This document shows positions 7,670-15,581 of a stretch of DNA of 64,000 nt, one piece after another. Numbering within the stretch: the first letter of the stretch is position 1; each line of letters begins with the position of its first letter. The notes beneath the pieces are model-generated. The model did not search any database. It had not been told where the DNA came from and saw nothing but the letters and a program-made list of their open reading frames with translations. The translations under genes were made by a program, and so were the position numbers. This stretch comes from Paenibacillus curdlanolyticus YK9 (lineage in GTDB: Bacteria; Bacillota; Bacilli; Paenibacillales; Paenibacillaceae): NCBI RefSeq assembly GCF_000179615.1, contig NZ_AEDD01000011.1:1-64000 (forward strand), read 5' to 3'.

Positions 7670-9733
7670 ATGACTAAACATATGTCCCACTATGTCAATC
7701 GCGATCTTAGCTGGATCGAATTCAATCGGCGTGTCCTGAGCGAAGCGCAGGATCCGACAACGCCTTTATTGGAGCGTGCAAAGTTTCTAGCGATCGTATC
7801 CAGCAATTTGGATGAGTTTATGAGCGTGCGCGTCGCTGGGCTCCAGAGCCAGATGAAAGCGGGCTATACGAAAATTGATTTTACGGGCTATACGCCAGCC
7901 GGACTGTGGAAACGGCTCATCAAGCGTACGACGCAGATGGTAAGCGAGCAATACCGGACTTACCGAGAGGTGCTCCGCGGCATTGCGAAGGAGGGGATCG
8001 TATTCCGCTCCATGGAAGAATTGAACCTGACGCAAACAGCGGCGATGGAACGATATTTTCACGATATCGTGTTCCCGGTGCTTACCCCGATGGCAGTTGA
8101 CCAGAGTCGTCCGTTTCCGCTTGTACATACGAAGGAGCTGTATTTGTCCGTTCTGCTGCGCAAGGAGAACGAGTCGGTAGACGAGGAGCCTTATTTTGCG
8201 ATCGTCCAGGTACCGTCGATCCTGCCTAGGCACGTCGCATTGCCGGTGCGAAGCGGCAGTAAGCGATCGGAATTTATTTTGCTGGAAGACCTCATAGAGA
8301 AGCATATCGGTACGCTGTTCAAAGGATATACGACGTTCGCTGTGCATCCGTTCCGCATTACGCGCAATGCGGACCTTGCTCTGAACGAAGAGGGCGCGGA
8401 AGATTTGCTCGAGGAGATCGAGAAGGAAATCCGCCGTCGCCGGTGGGGGATGACGGTACGCCTGGAAGTCGATAAAGGCATGCATCCTTATGCACTTGAT
8501 ATGCTCAAGGATGAGCTAGAAGTTGGCGATAATGTCATCGAAATCGATGGCCCGCTGGACTTAAGCTTTTTGATGCGTTTTTGCTCTTCGCTGCCTAACT
8601 ATGATAATTTGCGGTTCGAGCGGATTGATCCGGTCTATCCGCGCGAGTTCGACGATGATGACGATATGTTCCAAGTGGTGCGCGAACGCGACGTGCTCGT
8701 TTATCATCCTTATGAGTCGTTTGAGGCCGTAACTGATTTTCTCGTCCAAGCGGCATATGATCCTGAAGTTTTGGCGATCAAAATGACGCTGTACCGCGTA
8801 AGCGGGCAGTCCGAGCTGGTGCAGGCGCTAGCGAAGGCGGCCGAATCGGGCAAGCAGGTTACAGTAGTAGTGGAGCTGAAGGCACGGTTCGATGAGGAAA
8901 GAAATATCGCTTGGGCAAGACAGCTGGAGAAAGCGGGCTGCCATGTCGTGTACGGCTTGATCGGGCTCAAAACGCATGCCAAAATATTGTTGGTCGTTCG
9001 GCGCGAGCAGGATGGCTTGCGGCGATATGTGCATGTCGGAACAGGCAACTACAACGACAACACGGCAAAGCTTTATACCGATGTAGGGCTGTTTACATCC
9101 CATCCGGTCATTGGCGAAGATGCCTCCGCGTTGTTCAATGAGATGACCGGCTACTCGGCGCCTTATGAATGGCGTGCGTTCGGCGTAGCGCCGACATCGC
9201 TCAAGGAGAAGCTATATGCGCTTATTGATCGCGAGAAGGAGCATGCGCTCGCAGGAAGGCCGTCTCATATTATCGCGAAGATGAATTCGCTGTCCAACCA
9301 AGAGATGATCGATAAGCTGTATGAAGCTTCCCAAGCAGGCGTGAAGATCGAATTGATCGTTCGCGGCGTCTGCTGCTTGCGGCCGGGCGTGCCGGGACGA
9401 AGCGAGAACATCCGCGTGATCAGCATCGTCGATCGATTCTTGGAGCATTCGAGGCTGATGGTATTTTCCAATGGCGGTGAAGAAGAGGTGTATTTATCAA
9501 GTGCGGACTGGATGACGCGCAACCTTAATCGTCGAATCGAGCTGATGTGTCCCGTATTCGACGATCGGCTGCGCAGCATGATCAAAAACATGCTGTACTT
9601 GAATTTGCAGGATAATGTGAAAGCGCATGAGCTGCTGTCGACCGGCGCATACGGCCGAGTAACGAACGACTTGCTGCCGATGCGCAGCCAGTTTGAAGCG
9701 AAGCAAATCGCGATGTGGAAGACATACGAATAG
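7670..9733 (+). CDS. ppk: Polyphosphate kinase 1
   Basis: Reversibly polymerises the gamma-phosphate of ATP into inorganic polyphosphate. The 687-residue protein shows the N-terminal domain (YVNRDLSWIEFNRRVL), the head domain (SVRVAGL), and two phospholipase-D-like C-terminal domains with LKTHAKILLVVRRE carrying the likely phospho-accepting His, VHVGTGNYND, and YLSSADWMTRNLNRR. ATG 7670 has GGGGGA about nine bases upstream; the ORF could open at 7643 but without a site. It is convergent with ppx, 13 bases between stops, and its promoter region carries a candidate PHO box, consistent with phosphate-controlled expression. Confidence 0.96.
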   Translation: MTKHMSHYVNRDLSWIEFNRRVLSEAQDPTTPLLERAKFLAIVSSNLDEFMSVRVAGLQSQMKAGYTKIDFTGYTPAGLWKRLIKRTTQMVSEQYRTYREVLRGIAKEGIVFRSMEELNLTQTAAMERYFHDIVFPVLTPMAVDQSRPFPLVHTKELYLSVLLRKENESVDEEPYFAIVQVPSILPRHVALPVRSGSKRSEFILLEDLIEKHIGTLFKGYTTFAVHPFRITRNADLALNEEGAEDLLEEIEKEIRRRRWGMTVRLEVDKGMHPYALDMLKDELEVGDNVIEIDGPLDLSFLMRFCSSLPNYDNLRFERIDPVYPREFDDDDDMFQVVRERDVLVYHPYESFEAVTDFLVQAAYDPEVLAIKMTLYRVSGQSELVQALAKAAESGKQVTVVVELKARFDEERNIAWARQLEKAGCHVVYGLIGLKTHAKILLVVRREQDGLRRYVHVGTGNYNDNTAKLYTDVGLFTSHPVIGEDASALFNEMTGYSAPYEWRAFGVAPTSLKEKLYALIDREKEHALAGRPSHIIAKMNSLSNQEMIDKLYEASQAGVKIELIVRGVCCLRPGVPGRSENIRVISIVDRFLEHSRLMVFSNGGEEEVYLSSADWMTRNLNRRIELMCPVFDDRLRSMIKNMLYLNLQDNVKAHELLSTGAYGRVTNDLLPMRSQFEAKQIAMWKTYE

Positions 9734-9746
9734 CTGCACGTTTGTT

Positions 9747-11279
9747 TTACACGATGTATGGCGAATGAAGAATAGGCGTCAGCTGCCATATTTTTCGAAA
9801 ATCTTTGGATAGCTCGTCTACCTCGGCCCGCTCAACATCGAGCGGGCCGCTGCATGTGAGCGCATCCAGCTTCAATGTTCCTTGGGAAACGCTTATCGCT
9901 AGCCGGCCGATGGACTGGGTTTCGCTCCGGTCAAGCGCGACAGCCAGCTGCAGCAGCATGCCGAGCTGCGCGACGATTTCGATATCGGCTTCATCGAGAA
10001 GCTCCCGATACTCTGCAACCTGCTGGCGGAAACGGCTTTTGCTTTTGAAGGATGCGATTGCGGCAATCAGTACGATTTCTCGATGCGTTAGCCCGTTTAG
10101 ATTCGAATTGACGATTAAGTAGAACGTATGCTTCGCATATTGCAAATAATCGATGGAAGCCCCGATCCGGAATAGGGAAGATGCGGCGTCTAGCCATACT
10201 TCGGTACGAGCCGGCAATGAAGCTTGTTTCTTGAGCGACTCATAGAGCTGCATAGACAATCGATTGACTTGCATAAGATGCGGCTGAGGCGCTTCGGGAT
10301 GTAGGAGGCTCAGGTTGCGAACGCTATAGCCAAGCACATCATCCAACCTTGATTGATTGGTGAAGCGGGTATCAAAAAACAACCCGTCTCGCAGCCCTGC
10401 GCCGCAAATGAGATAATGCGTCGAACGAAGCTTGCGATAAATGACGCGCAGAATAGCCATTCCGATGACGATAACATCAGCGCGGTCTTTGGATAAGCCG
10501 GGAACCTTGCGTCGTTTGTCTAGCGGCATTGTGCGCAGCTGGTCGAAGATGGCGTCCGCATTGCTGGAGCTGATCGCATAATTATGCGTTAAAGGAAAGG
10601 CATAGCGAGTGGCAGCTTGGTCAAGCTTGCCTAGAGCGCGTACAGTTCCGCCTACGCCGATAAGCGGAAGCCCGGGCGTCCAGCTTAGCCAAGGCTCCTG
10701 GTCCAATGCTTTGCTGATGGCATGCTCAAGCACGGACAGGTCATCGTCAGCTAGCATGCCGGAATCGTCCTGGAAAGCGCGGGTCATATTCACGCAGCCA
10801 AACGGGAACGATACGCTCTGAACGAGTGTTCGGTCACGGAATAGCGAAATCTCGGTGCTGCCGCCTCCGATATCGATCAGGAAGCCTTCCCGGATATCGA
10901 TCGTATTAATCATCCCCAGATACCCGAAGCGGGCCTCTTCTTCGCCGGAGAGCACCTCAACGGCAAGGCCGGTTTCGTTCAGCAGGCGTTCGACGACCTC
11001 ATCTCGGTTCGTGGCATTGCGAATAGCAGCCGTTGCGACTGCACGTATGCGTCCTGTGCGGTGATGGGCACAAATCAAGCGGTAATGGTTCAAAATTCCG
11101 ATTAATTCATCAATTTTTTCGGACCGAATGCGGCCTTGCTCATCAATCTCGCCGCTTAATCGGGCAGGTCGCTTGCCGCCGTCGATGACGCGATGGGCGC
11201 CATTGGCCGTCCGTTCGTAGACAGCTAAGCGAATGGAATTGGAGCCGATATCAATAATGCCAATGCGTTGTTCAGTCAT
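9747..11279 (-). CDS. ppx: Exopolyphosphatase (Ppx/GppA family)
   Basis: Releases terminal phosphate from polyphosphate, opposing Ppk. The N-terminal actin-like ASKHA fold shows IIDIGSNSIRLAVYE (phosphate 1), FLIDIGGGSTEISLF (phosphate 2) and GVGGTVRALG; the C-terminal half is the HD-like helical domain found in long Ppx proteins (510 aa total). ATG 11279 follows GGAGGACT by about ten bases. It is transcribed toward ppk with almost no intergenic space and no visible terminator, so read-through antisense transcription is possible. Confidence 0.92.
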   Translation of the reverse strand: MTEQRIGIIDIGSNSIRLAVYERTANGAHRVIDGGKRPARLSGEIDEQGRIRSEKIDELIGILNHYRLICAHHRTGRIRAVATAAIRNATNRDEVVERLLNETGLAVEVLSGEEEARFGYLGMINTIDIREGFLIDIGGGSTEISLFRDRTLVQSVSFPFGCVNMTRAFQDDSGMLADDDLSVLEHAISKALDQEPWLSWTPGLPLIGVGGTVRALGKLDQAATRYAFPLTHNYAISSSNADAIFDQLRTMPLDKRRKVPGLSKDRADVIVIGMAILRVIYRKLRSTHYLICGAGLRDGLFFDTRFTNQSRLDDVLGYSVRNLSLLHPEAPQPHLMQVNRLSMQLYESLKKQASLPARTEVWLDAASSLFRIGASIDYLQYAKHTFYLIVNSNLNGLTHREIVLIAAIASFKSKSRFRQQVAEYRELLDEADIEIVAQLGMLLQLAVALDRSETQSIGRLAISVSQGTLKLDALTCSGPLDVERAEVDELSKDFRKIWQLTPILHSPYIV

Positions 11280-11370
11280 ATGTATAGTCCTCCGAAAGAC
11301 GAGTAAACAGCCGAGCGGCTTGCAGAGATGGACACGGTCTGTAAGGACATTTTACCACTTGCGGGGCTTG

Positions 11371-11387
11371 AATAATAATCGTTTATT
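11371..11387. promoter_or_regulatory. Candidate CcpC-type dyad (ATAA-N7-TTAT)
   Basis: AATAA-TAATCGT-TTATT is an exact match to the ATAA-N7-TTAT dyad recognised by CcpC, the citrate-responsive LysR repressor of citZ and citB in B. subtilis. It lies about 165 bases upstream of the best citZ promoter, too far for simple blocking, though a weaker -10-like TATACA lies about 25 bases downstream of it. Confidence 0.4.
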
Positions 11388-11534
11388 TTTTGGCGGAAAG
11401 GGCAGTATACAATGTTGTGGGTATTGTGTTTCTAAACGTCTGTAGGCGTTCGTTACATAACGTAATTTCATTGCAGTTAAAATTATTTAATGATGTCGAT
11501 AAAGGAATTCTATTCGTAGTTTTGGCTGGATTTG

Positions 11535-11563
11535 TTCACTTCGGGTTCAAAATTCGTTATGAT
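11535..11563 (+). promoter_or_regulatory. Candidate sigma-A promoter of citZ
   Basis: TTCACT at 11535-11540, 17-bp spacer, TATGAT at 11558-11563, 67 bases before the start codon. The -10 matches five of six, the -35 four of six. Confidence 0.55.
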
Positions 11564-11629
11564 TGAAATGTTGAATTCTGATGCGATCCCATTTTAATTT
11601 ATAATTCCGAAGCTAAAGGAGAGAAAAAT

Positions 11630-12742
11630 ATGACAGCAACCAAAGGATTGGAAGGTATCGTTGCAACAACGTCTTCCATCAGCTCCATTATCGACGGAGT
11701 TCTTACGTATCGTGGCATTAACATCGACGAGCTCGCTGAAAATGCTACATTTGAGGAAGTCGCTTATCTTCTCTGGTACGGCAAGCTGCCTAACCAATCC
11801 GAACTGGACGGACTTATTCGTCAGTTAGGCGAATTCGCTCCGGTGCCAGCGGAAGTGATTGAGCAATTGAAGCTTTATCCTAAAAACAGCAACTCCATGG
11901 CAGCTCTTCGCACCGCGGTATCGAGCCTTGCGCTCTATGATGCAGAAGCGAATGACATGTCGCCGGAAGTAAACGTTCGGAAAGCAATCAAGCTTCAGGC
12001 GCAATTGCCAACGGTTATCGCAGCATTCGCTCGCATCCGCCAAGGCAAAGACCCGATTCAACCGAAATCGGGCGTTTCTGTTGCTTACAATTTCCTGTAC
12101 ATGCTGAGCGGCGAAGAGCCAAGCGAAGTTGCGGTTAAAGCGCTTGATCAAGCGCTCGTCCTCCACGCTGACCATGAGCTGAACGCTTCGACGTTCGCTG
12201 CTCGCGTTACCGTTGCAACGCTGTCGGACATCTACTCCGGCGTAACGTCTGCCATCGGCGCGTTGAAAGGCCCGCTGCACGGCGGCGCTAACGAAGCCGT
12301 TATGGTTATGCTCGAAGAGATCGGCTCGCTCGCTAACGTAGAGTCTTACATTAACGACAAGCTGGCTAACAAAGTGAAAATCATGGGCTTTGGCCACCGC
12401 GTTTACAAAGATGGCGACCCGCGCGCGAAGCATCTGATGAAGATGTCCCGCGAGCTGGGCAAACAGCAAAACAACCTTGAGCTTTATGAAATGTCGGTGA
12501 AGATCGAAGAGCTGGTGACAGGCCAAAAAGGACTGAAGCCAAACGTTGACTTCTACTCGGCATCGGTATATACGACGCTTGGCATCGCGCGCGACCTGTT
12601 TACGCCGATCTTCGCAATCAGCCGCCTGTCCGGCTGGACAGCTCATATCCTTGAGCAATACGAGAATAATCGACTCATTCGTCCTCGTGCAGAATACACG
12701 GGTCCAGCGAACGCGAAATACATTCCGATTGCTGAGCGTTAA
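11630..12742 (+). CDS. citZ: Citrate synthase
   Basis: Condenses oxaloacetate and acetyl-CoA to citrate. A 370-residue type II-like Gram-positive enzyme: TYRGINIDEL, HADHELNASTFAARV with active-site His, GPLHGGANEAVM, MGFGHRVYKDGDPRAKHL with the second His, and the late Asp in VDFYSASVY. ATG 11630 follows AAAGGAGAG. It begins the citZ-icd-mdh TCA-cycle group, which in B. subtilis is one operon with internal promoters; here a 118-base gap separates it from icd and a 379-base gap separates icd from mdh. Confidence 0.96.
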   Translation: MTATKGLEGIVATTSSISSIIDGVLTYRGINIDELAENATFEEVAYLLWYGKLPNQSELDGLIRQLGEFAPVPAEVIEQLKLYPKNSNSMAALRTAVSSLALYDAEANDMSPEVNVRKAIKLQAQLPTVIAAFARIRQGKDPIQPKSGVSVAYNFLYMLSGEEPSEVAVKALDQALVLHADHELNASTFAARVTVATLSDIYSGVTSAIGALKGPLHGGANEAVMVMLEEIGSLANVESYINDKLANKVKIMGFGHRVYKDGDPRAKHLMKMSRELGKQQNNLELYEMSVKIEELVTGQKGLKPNVDFYSASVYTTLGIARDLFTPIFAISRLSGWTAHILEQYENNRLIRPRAEYTGPANAKYIPIAER

Positions 12743-12860
12743 TCGCATAGGTTGACCTGCATGGCGGGTAGTCGGTATCATCGTAGTAGCGATGGTGCGC
12801 TGGCTTCCCGTCGGGCTTTGTTATGTAATAAATTCATTTAACTTTTAGGAGGAACCATTC

Positions 12861-14156
12861 ATGGCACAATTCGAGAAATTCGCGCTTCCTACAGAAGGCG
12901 AACAAATTACGATTCAAGACGGTAAATTGCAAGTTCCTAACAACCCAATCATTCCTTTCATCGAGGGCGACGGCACGGGCCGCGACATCTGGCGCGCATC
13001 GGTACGCGTGCTTGACGCTGCTGTAGAGAAAGCTTATAAAGGCGATAAAAAACTCGCTTGGTACGAAGTGTTTGCAGGCGAGAAAGCATTCAATACTTAC
13101 GGTGAATGGCTGCCAGCTGACACGCTGACGGCAATCCGCGAATATATCGTCGCGATCAAAGGTCCATTGACGACGCCAATCGGCGGCGGCATTCGTTCCC
13201 TGAACGTTGCGCTTCGCCAAGAGCTTGACCTGTACACTTGCCTCCGTCCGGTGCGTTACTTCGATGGCGTGCCATCCCCGGTTAAACGCCCTGAGCTCGT
13301 AGACATGGTTATTTTCCGCGAGAACACGGAAGACATCTACGCAGGCATCGAGTACCAAGCAGGTACGGAAGCTGTTAAGAAAGTACTCGCGTTCTTGCAA
13401 AATGAAATGGGCGTTAACAAAATCCGTTTCCCAGAAACGTCGGGTATCGGCATCAAGCCAGTATCGGAAGAAGGCACGAAACGTCTTGTTCGCGCAGCGA
13501 TCGAGTATGCAATTGAGCATGGCCGCAAATCGGTAACGCTCGTACACAAAGGCAACATCATGAAATTCACGGAAGGCGCGTTCAAAAACTGGGGCTATGA
13601 AGTCGCAGAGCAAGAGTTCGCTGAGAAAACGTTCACGTGGAGCGAATACGACCGTATCAAAGAAGCACAAGGTACGGACGCTGCTAACGCTGCGCAAAAA
13701 GCTGCTGAAGATGCAGGCAAAATCATCGTAAAAGACGCAATCGCAGACATCGCTTTGCAACAAGTTCTGACGCGTCCTACGGACTTTGACGTTATCGCTA
13801 CGCTGAACCTGAACGGCGACTACCTGTCCGACGCACTTGCAGCGCAAGTAGGCGGCATCGGCATCGCTCCAGGCGCTAACATCAACTACCTGACGGGCCA
13901 TGCAATCTTCGAAGCTACGCACGGCACGGCTCCTAAATATGCAGACAAAGACGTTGTAAACCCAGGTTCGGTTATCCTGTCCGGCGTCATGCTTCTTGAG
14001 CACCTCGGCTGGCAAGAAGCGGCTGACCTGATCTACAAAGGCATGGAAACGTCGATCAACAACAAAACGGTAACGTACGACTTCGCACGCCTGATGGAAG
14101 GCGCGAAAGAAGTGAAGTGCTCGGAGTTCGCTGATCAAATCATTGCGAATATGTAG
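12861..14156 (+). CDS. icd: Isocitrate dehydrogenase, NADP-dependent
   Basis: Oxidatively decarboxylates isocitrate to 2-oxoglutarate. Family hallmarks are [14 protein letters not shown], the substrate loop [23 protein letters not shown] with the Ser that is phosphorylated in E. coli, [14 protein letters not shown], and the dimer and cofactor region [17 protein letters not shown] and [15 protein letters not shown]. Length 431 aa, near the usual 420-425. ATG 12861 has AGGAGG nine bases upstream. Codon use is strongly biased and uniform, as for a highly expressed gene; that bias also keeps long false frames open on the other strand. Confidence 0.97.
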   Translation: MAQFEKFALPTEGEQITIQDGKLQVPNNPIIPFIEGDGTGRDIWRASVRVLDAAVEKAYKGDKKLAWYEVFAGEKAFNTYGEWLPADTLTAIREYIVAIKGPLTTPIGGGIRSLNVALRQELDLYTCLRPVRYFDGVPSPVKRPELVDMVIFRENTEDIYAGIEYQAGTEAVKKVLAFLQNEMGVNKIRFPETSGIGIKPVSEEGTKRLVRAAIEYAIEHGRKSVTLVHKGNIMKFTEGAFKNWGYEVAEQEFAEKTFTWSEYDRIKEAQGTDAANAAQKAAEDAGKIIVKDAIADIALQQVLTRPTDFDVIATLNLNGDYLSDALAAQVGGIGIAPGANINYLTGHAIFEATHGTAPKYADKDVVNPGSVILSGVMLLEHLGWQEAADLIYKGMETSINNKTVTYDFARLMEGAKEVKCSEFADQIIANM

Positions 14157-14535
14157 GTTGTAGTAAGGGGATTCCCTTACGAGCCCGGTTTTACCCCATC
14201 CCCCTAAATCCCCCTTCCTTGGAAGGGGGACCCCAAAGGGCTTCGCCCTCTGGACACCTGAAGGTATCGAGAGGATGATGCGCTTGGGATAGGGTGGTGC
14301 GGGGAGCCGCTTTCGTCAGATCCCCTTCCCGTTGGGAAGGGGATCTGACACGCTTTTGGGCGTGCGGGTTTAGGGGCTTTGGGAGTTGGGTGGTTCGAGC
14401 GGTTTGTGTTGTTGCGTGCTGGCGTGATTGGTAGGGCGTTGGAATTTGCATTTATGCTTGATGCATTTATGCATTGGACTTGAGCAGGACTAACATGATA
14501 AAGCATTTACAATACACACTGGAGGCTGACTTGCT
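14157..14535. repeat. Hairpin-rich non-coding insert between icd and mdh
   Basis: 379 bases with no credible gene. It contains GTAAGGG-4-CCCTTAC (14163-14180), TCCCCCTTCC-2-GGAAGGGGGA (14209-14230), AGGGC-TTC-GCCCT (14237-14249) and a perfect 16-bp foldback with a 3-nt loop, GTCAGATCCCCTTCCC and its complement (14315-14349). The edges, CCCCCTAAATCCC near 14200 and GGGTTTAGGGG near 14370, are imperfect inverted copies of each other, suggesting a mobile or dispersed element about 185 bases long. No target duplication was confirmed. The first hairpin may terminate icd transcription. Confidence 0.6.
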
Positions 14536-15477
14536 ATGGCGATTAGACGTAATAAGATTACGGTAGTCGGCGCTGGTTTTACTGGCGCTACGACAGCTTT
14601 GATGCTTGCGCAGAAAGAACTGGGCGACGTGGTATTGGTCGACATCCCGCAGCTCGAGAATCCTACCAAAGGAAAAGCGCTGGATATGCTGGAATCGACG
14701 CCTGTCTTGGGTATCGACTCGAAAATCACGGGGACGTCGAACTATGAGGATACGAAGGATTCGGATGTTGTTATTATAACGGCCGGCATCGCTCGCAAGC
14801 CTGGCATGAGCAGGGACGACCTTGTGAGCACGAACGCTGGTATCGTGAAGTCCGTATGCGAGAACATCAAAGTTACGAGTCCGAACAGCATCGTGATTAT
14901 ATTGTCGAATCCGGTGGATGCGATGACTTACGCAGCGTACCATACGCTTGGCTTCCCCAAAAATCGCGTTATCGGCCAATCCGGCGTTCTCGATACGGCG
15001 CGCTACTGTACATTCATTGCGCAAGAGCTGAATGTGTCGGTAGAGGACGTTCGCGGCTTCGTACTCGGCGGCCACGGCGACGACATGGTTCCGCTCGTTC
15101 GTTACTCGAACGTTGGCGGCATTCCAGTCGATAAGCTGATTCCGGCTGATCGTATCGATGCGATCGTTCAACGCGCGCGCGTCGGCGGCGGAGAGATCGT
15201 TAATTTGCTCGGCAACGGCAGCGCGTATTACGCGCCTGCTGCTTCGCTTGTGCAGATGACGGAAGCGGTACTGAAGGATAAAAAACGAATTCTCCCGGTT
15301 ATCGCTTTGCTGCAAGGCGAATATGGCTATGATGGCTTGTTTATGGGCGTTCCGACGATCATCGGCAGCAATGGTATCGAGAAAGTGCTCGAGCTTGACC
15401 TGACGGCTGAAGAGAAGGCAGCGCTTGATAAGTCGGCCGATTCGGTACGCAGCGTCATCAAAATCGTACAGGGTTAA
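14536..15477 (+). CDS. mdh: Malate dehydrogenase
   Basis: Interconverts malate and oxaloacetate with NAD. The 313-residue protein has the LDH-like Rossmann start [15 protein letters not shown], the substrate loop [37 protein letters not shown], and the catalytic His in [12 protein letters not shown]. Arginines in the mobile loop (ARKPGMSR) indicate malate rather than lactate specificity. ATG 14536 follows GGAGGCTGAC. It is split from icd by the hairpin-rich insert. Confidence 0.96.
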   Translation: MAIRRNKITVVGAGFTGATTALMLAQKELGDVVLVDIPQLENPTKGKALDMLESTPVLGIDSKITGTSNYEDTKDSDVVIITAGIARKPGMSRDDLVSTNAGIVKSVCENIKVTSPNSIVIILSNPVDAMTYAAYHTLGFPKNRVIGQSGVLDTARYCTFIAQELNVSVEDVRGFVLGGHGDDMVPLVRYSNVGGIPVDKLIPADRIDAIVQRARVGGGEIVNLLGNGSAYYAPAASLVQMTEAVLKDKKRILPVIALLQGEYGYDGLFMGVPTIIGSNGIEKVLELDLTAEEKAALDKSADSVRSVIKIVQG

Positions 15478-15518
15478 TTCGATCAAACACACATAAAGCT
15501 ACATTCATTTAGCATCGG

Positions 15519-15562
15519 GAAGACCCTGACAGGCTGTGAACTGCCAGGGTCTTCTTTTGTTT
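15519..15562 (+). terminator. Rho-independent terminator after mdh
   Basis: Perfect 10-bp stem GAAGACCCTG / CAGGGTCTTC with a 16-nt loop followed by TTTTGTTTT. Confidence 0.85.
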
Positions 15563-15581
15563 TAGAGCGGGGGGCGATACA

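Larger units (their letters stand above)
11280..11629. other. ppx-citZ intergenic region
   Basis: 350 bases between divergent ppx and citZ, AT-richer than its flanks. It holds the ppx ribosome site and promoter on one side, a CcpC-like dyad at 11371, and a sigma-A promoter for citZ at 11535. No ORF or RNA gene was recognised in it. Confidence 0.7.

Noticed and set aside
12834-14138. 434-codon open frame on the minus strand opposite icd
   Set aside because: It is antisense to a clear isocitrate dehydrogenase and stays open because of the biased codon use; the translation is Arg/Cys/Phe-rich without motifs.
14191-14506. Two minus-strand frames of 86 and 100 codons between icd and mdh
   Set aside because: They read through perfect hairpins, are Pro/Thr/His/Arg-rich and have no ribosome sites.
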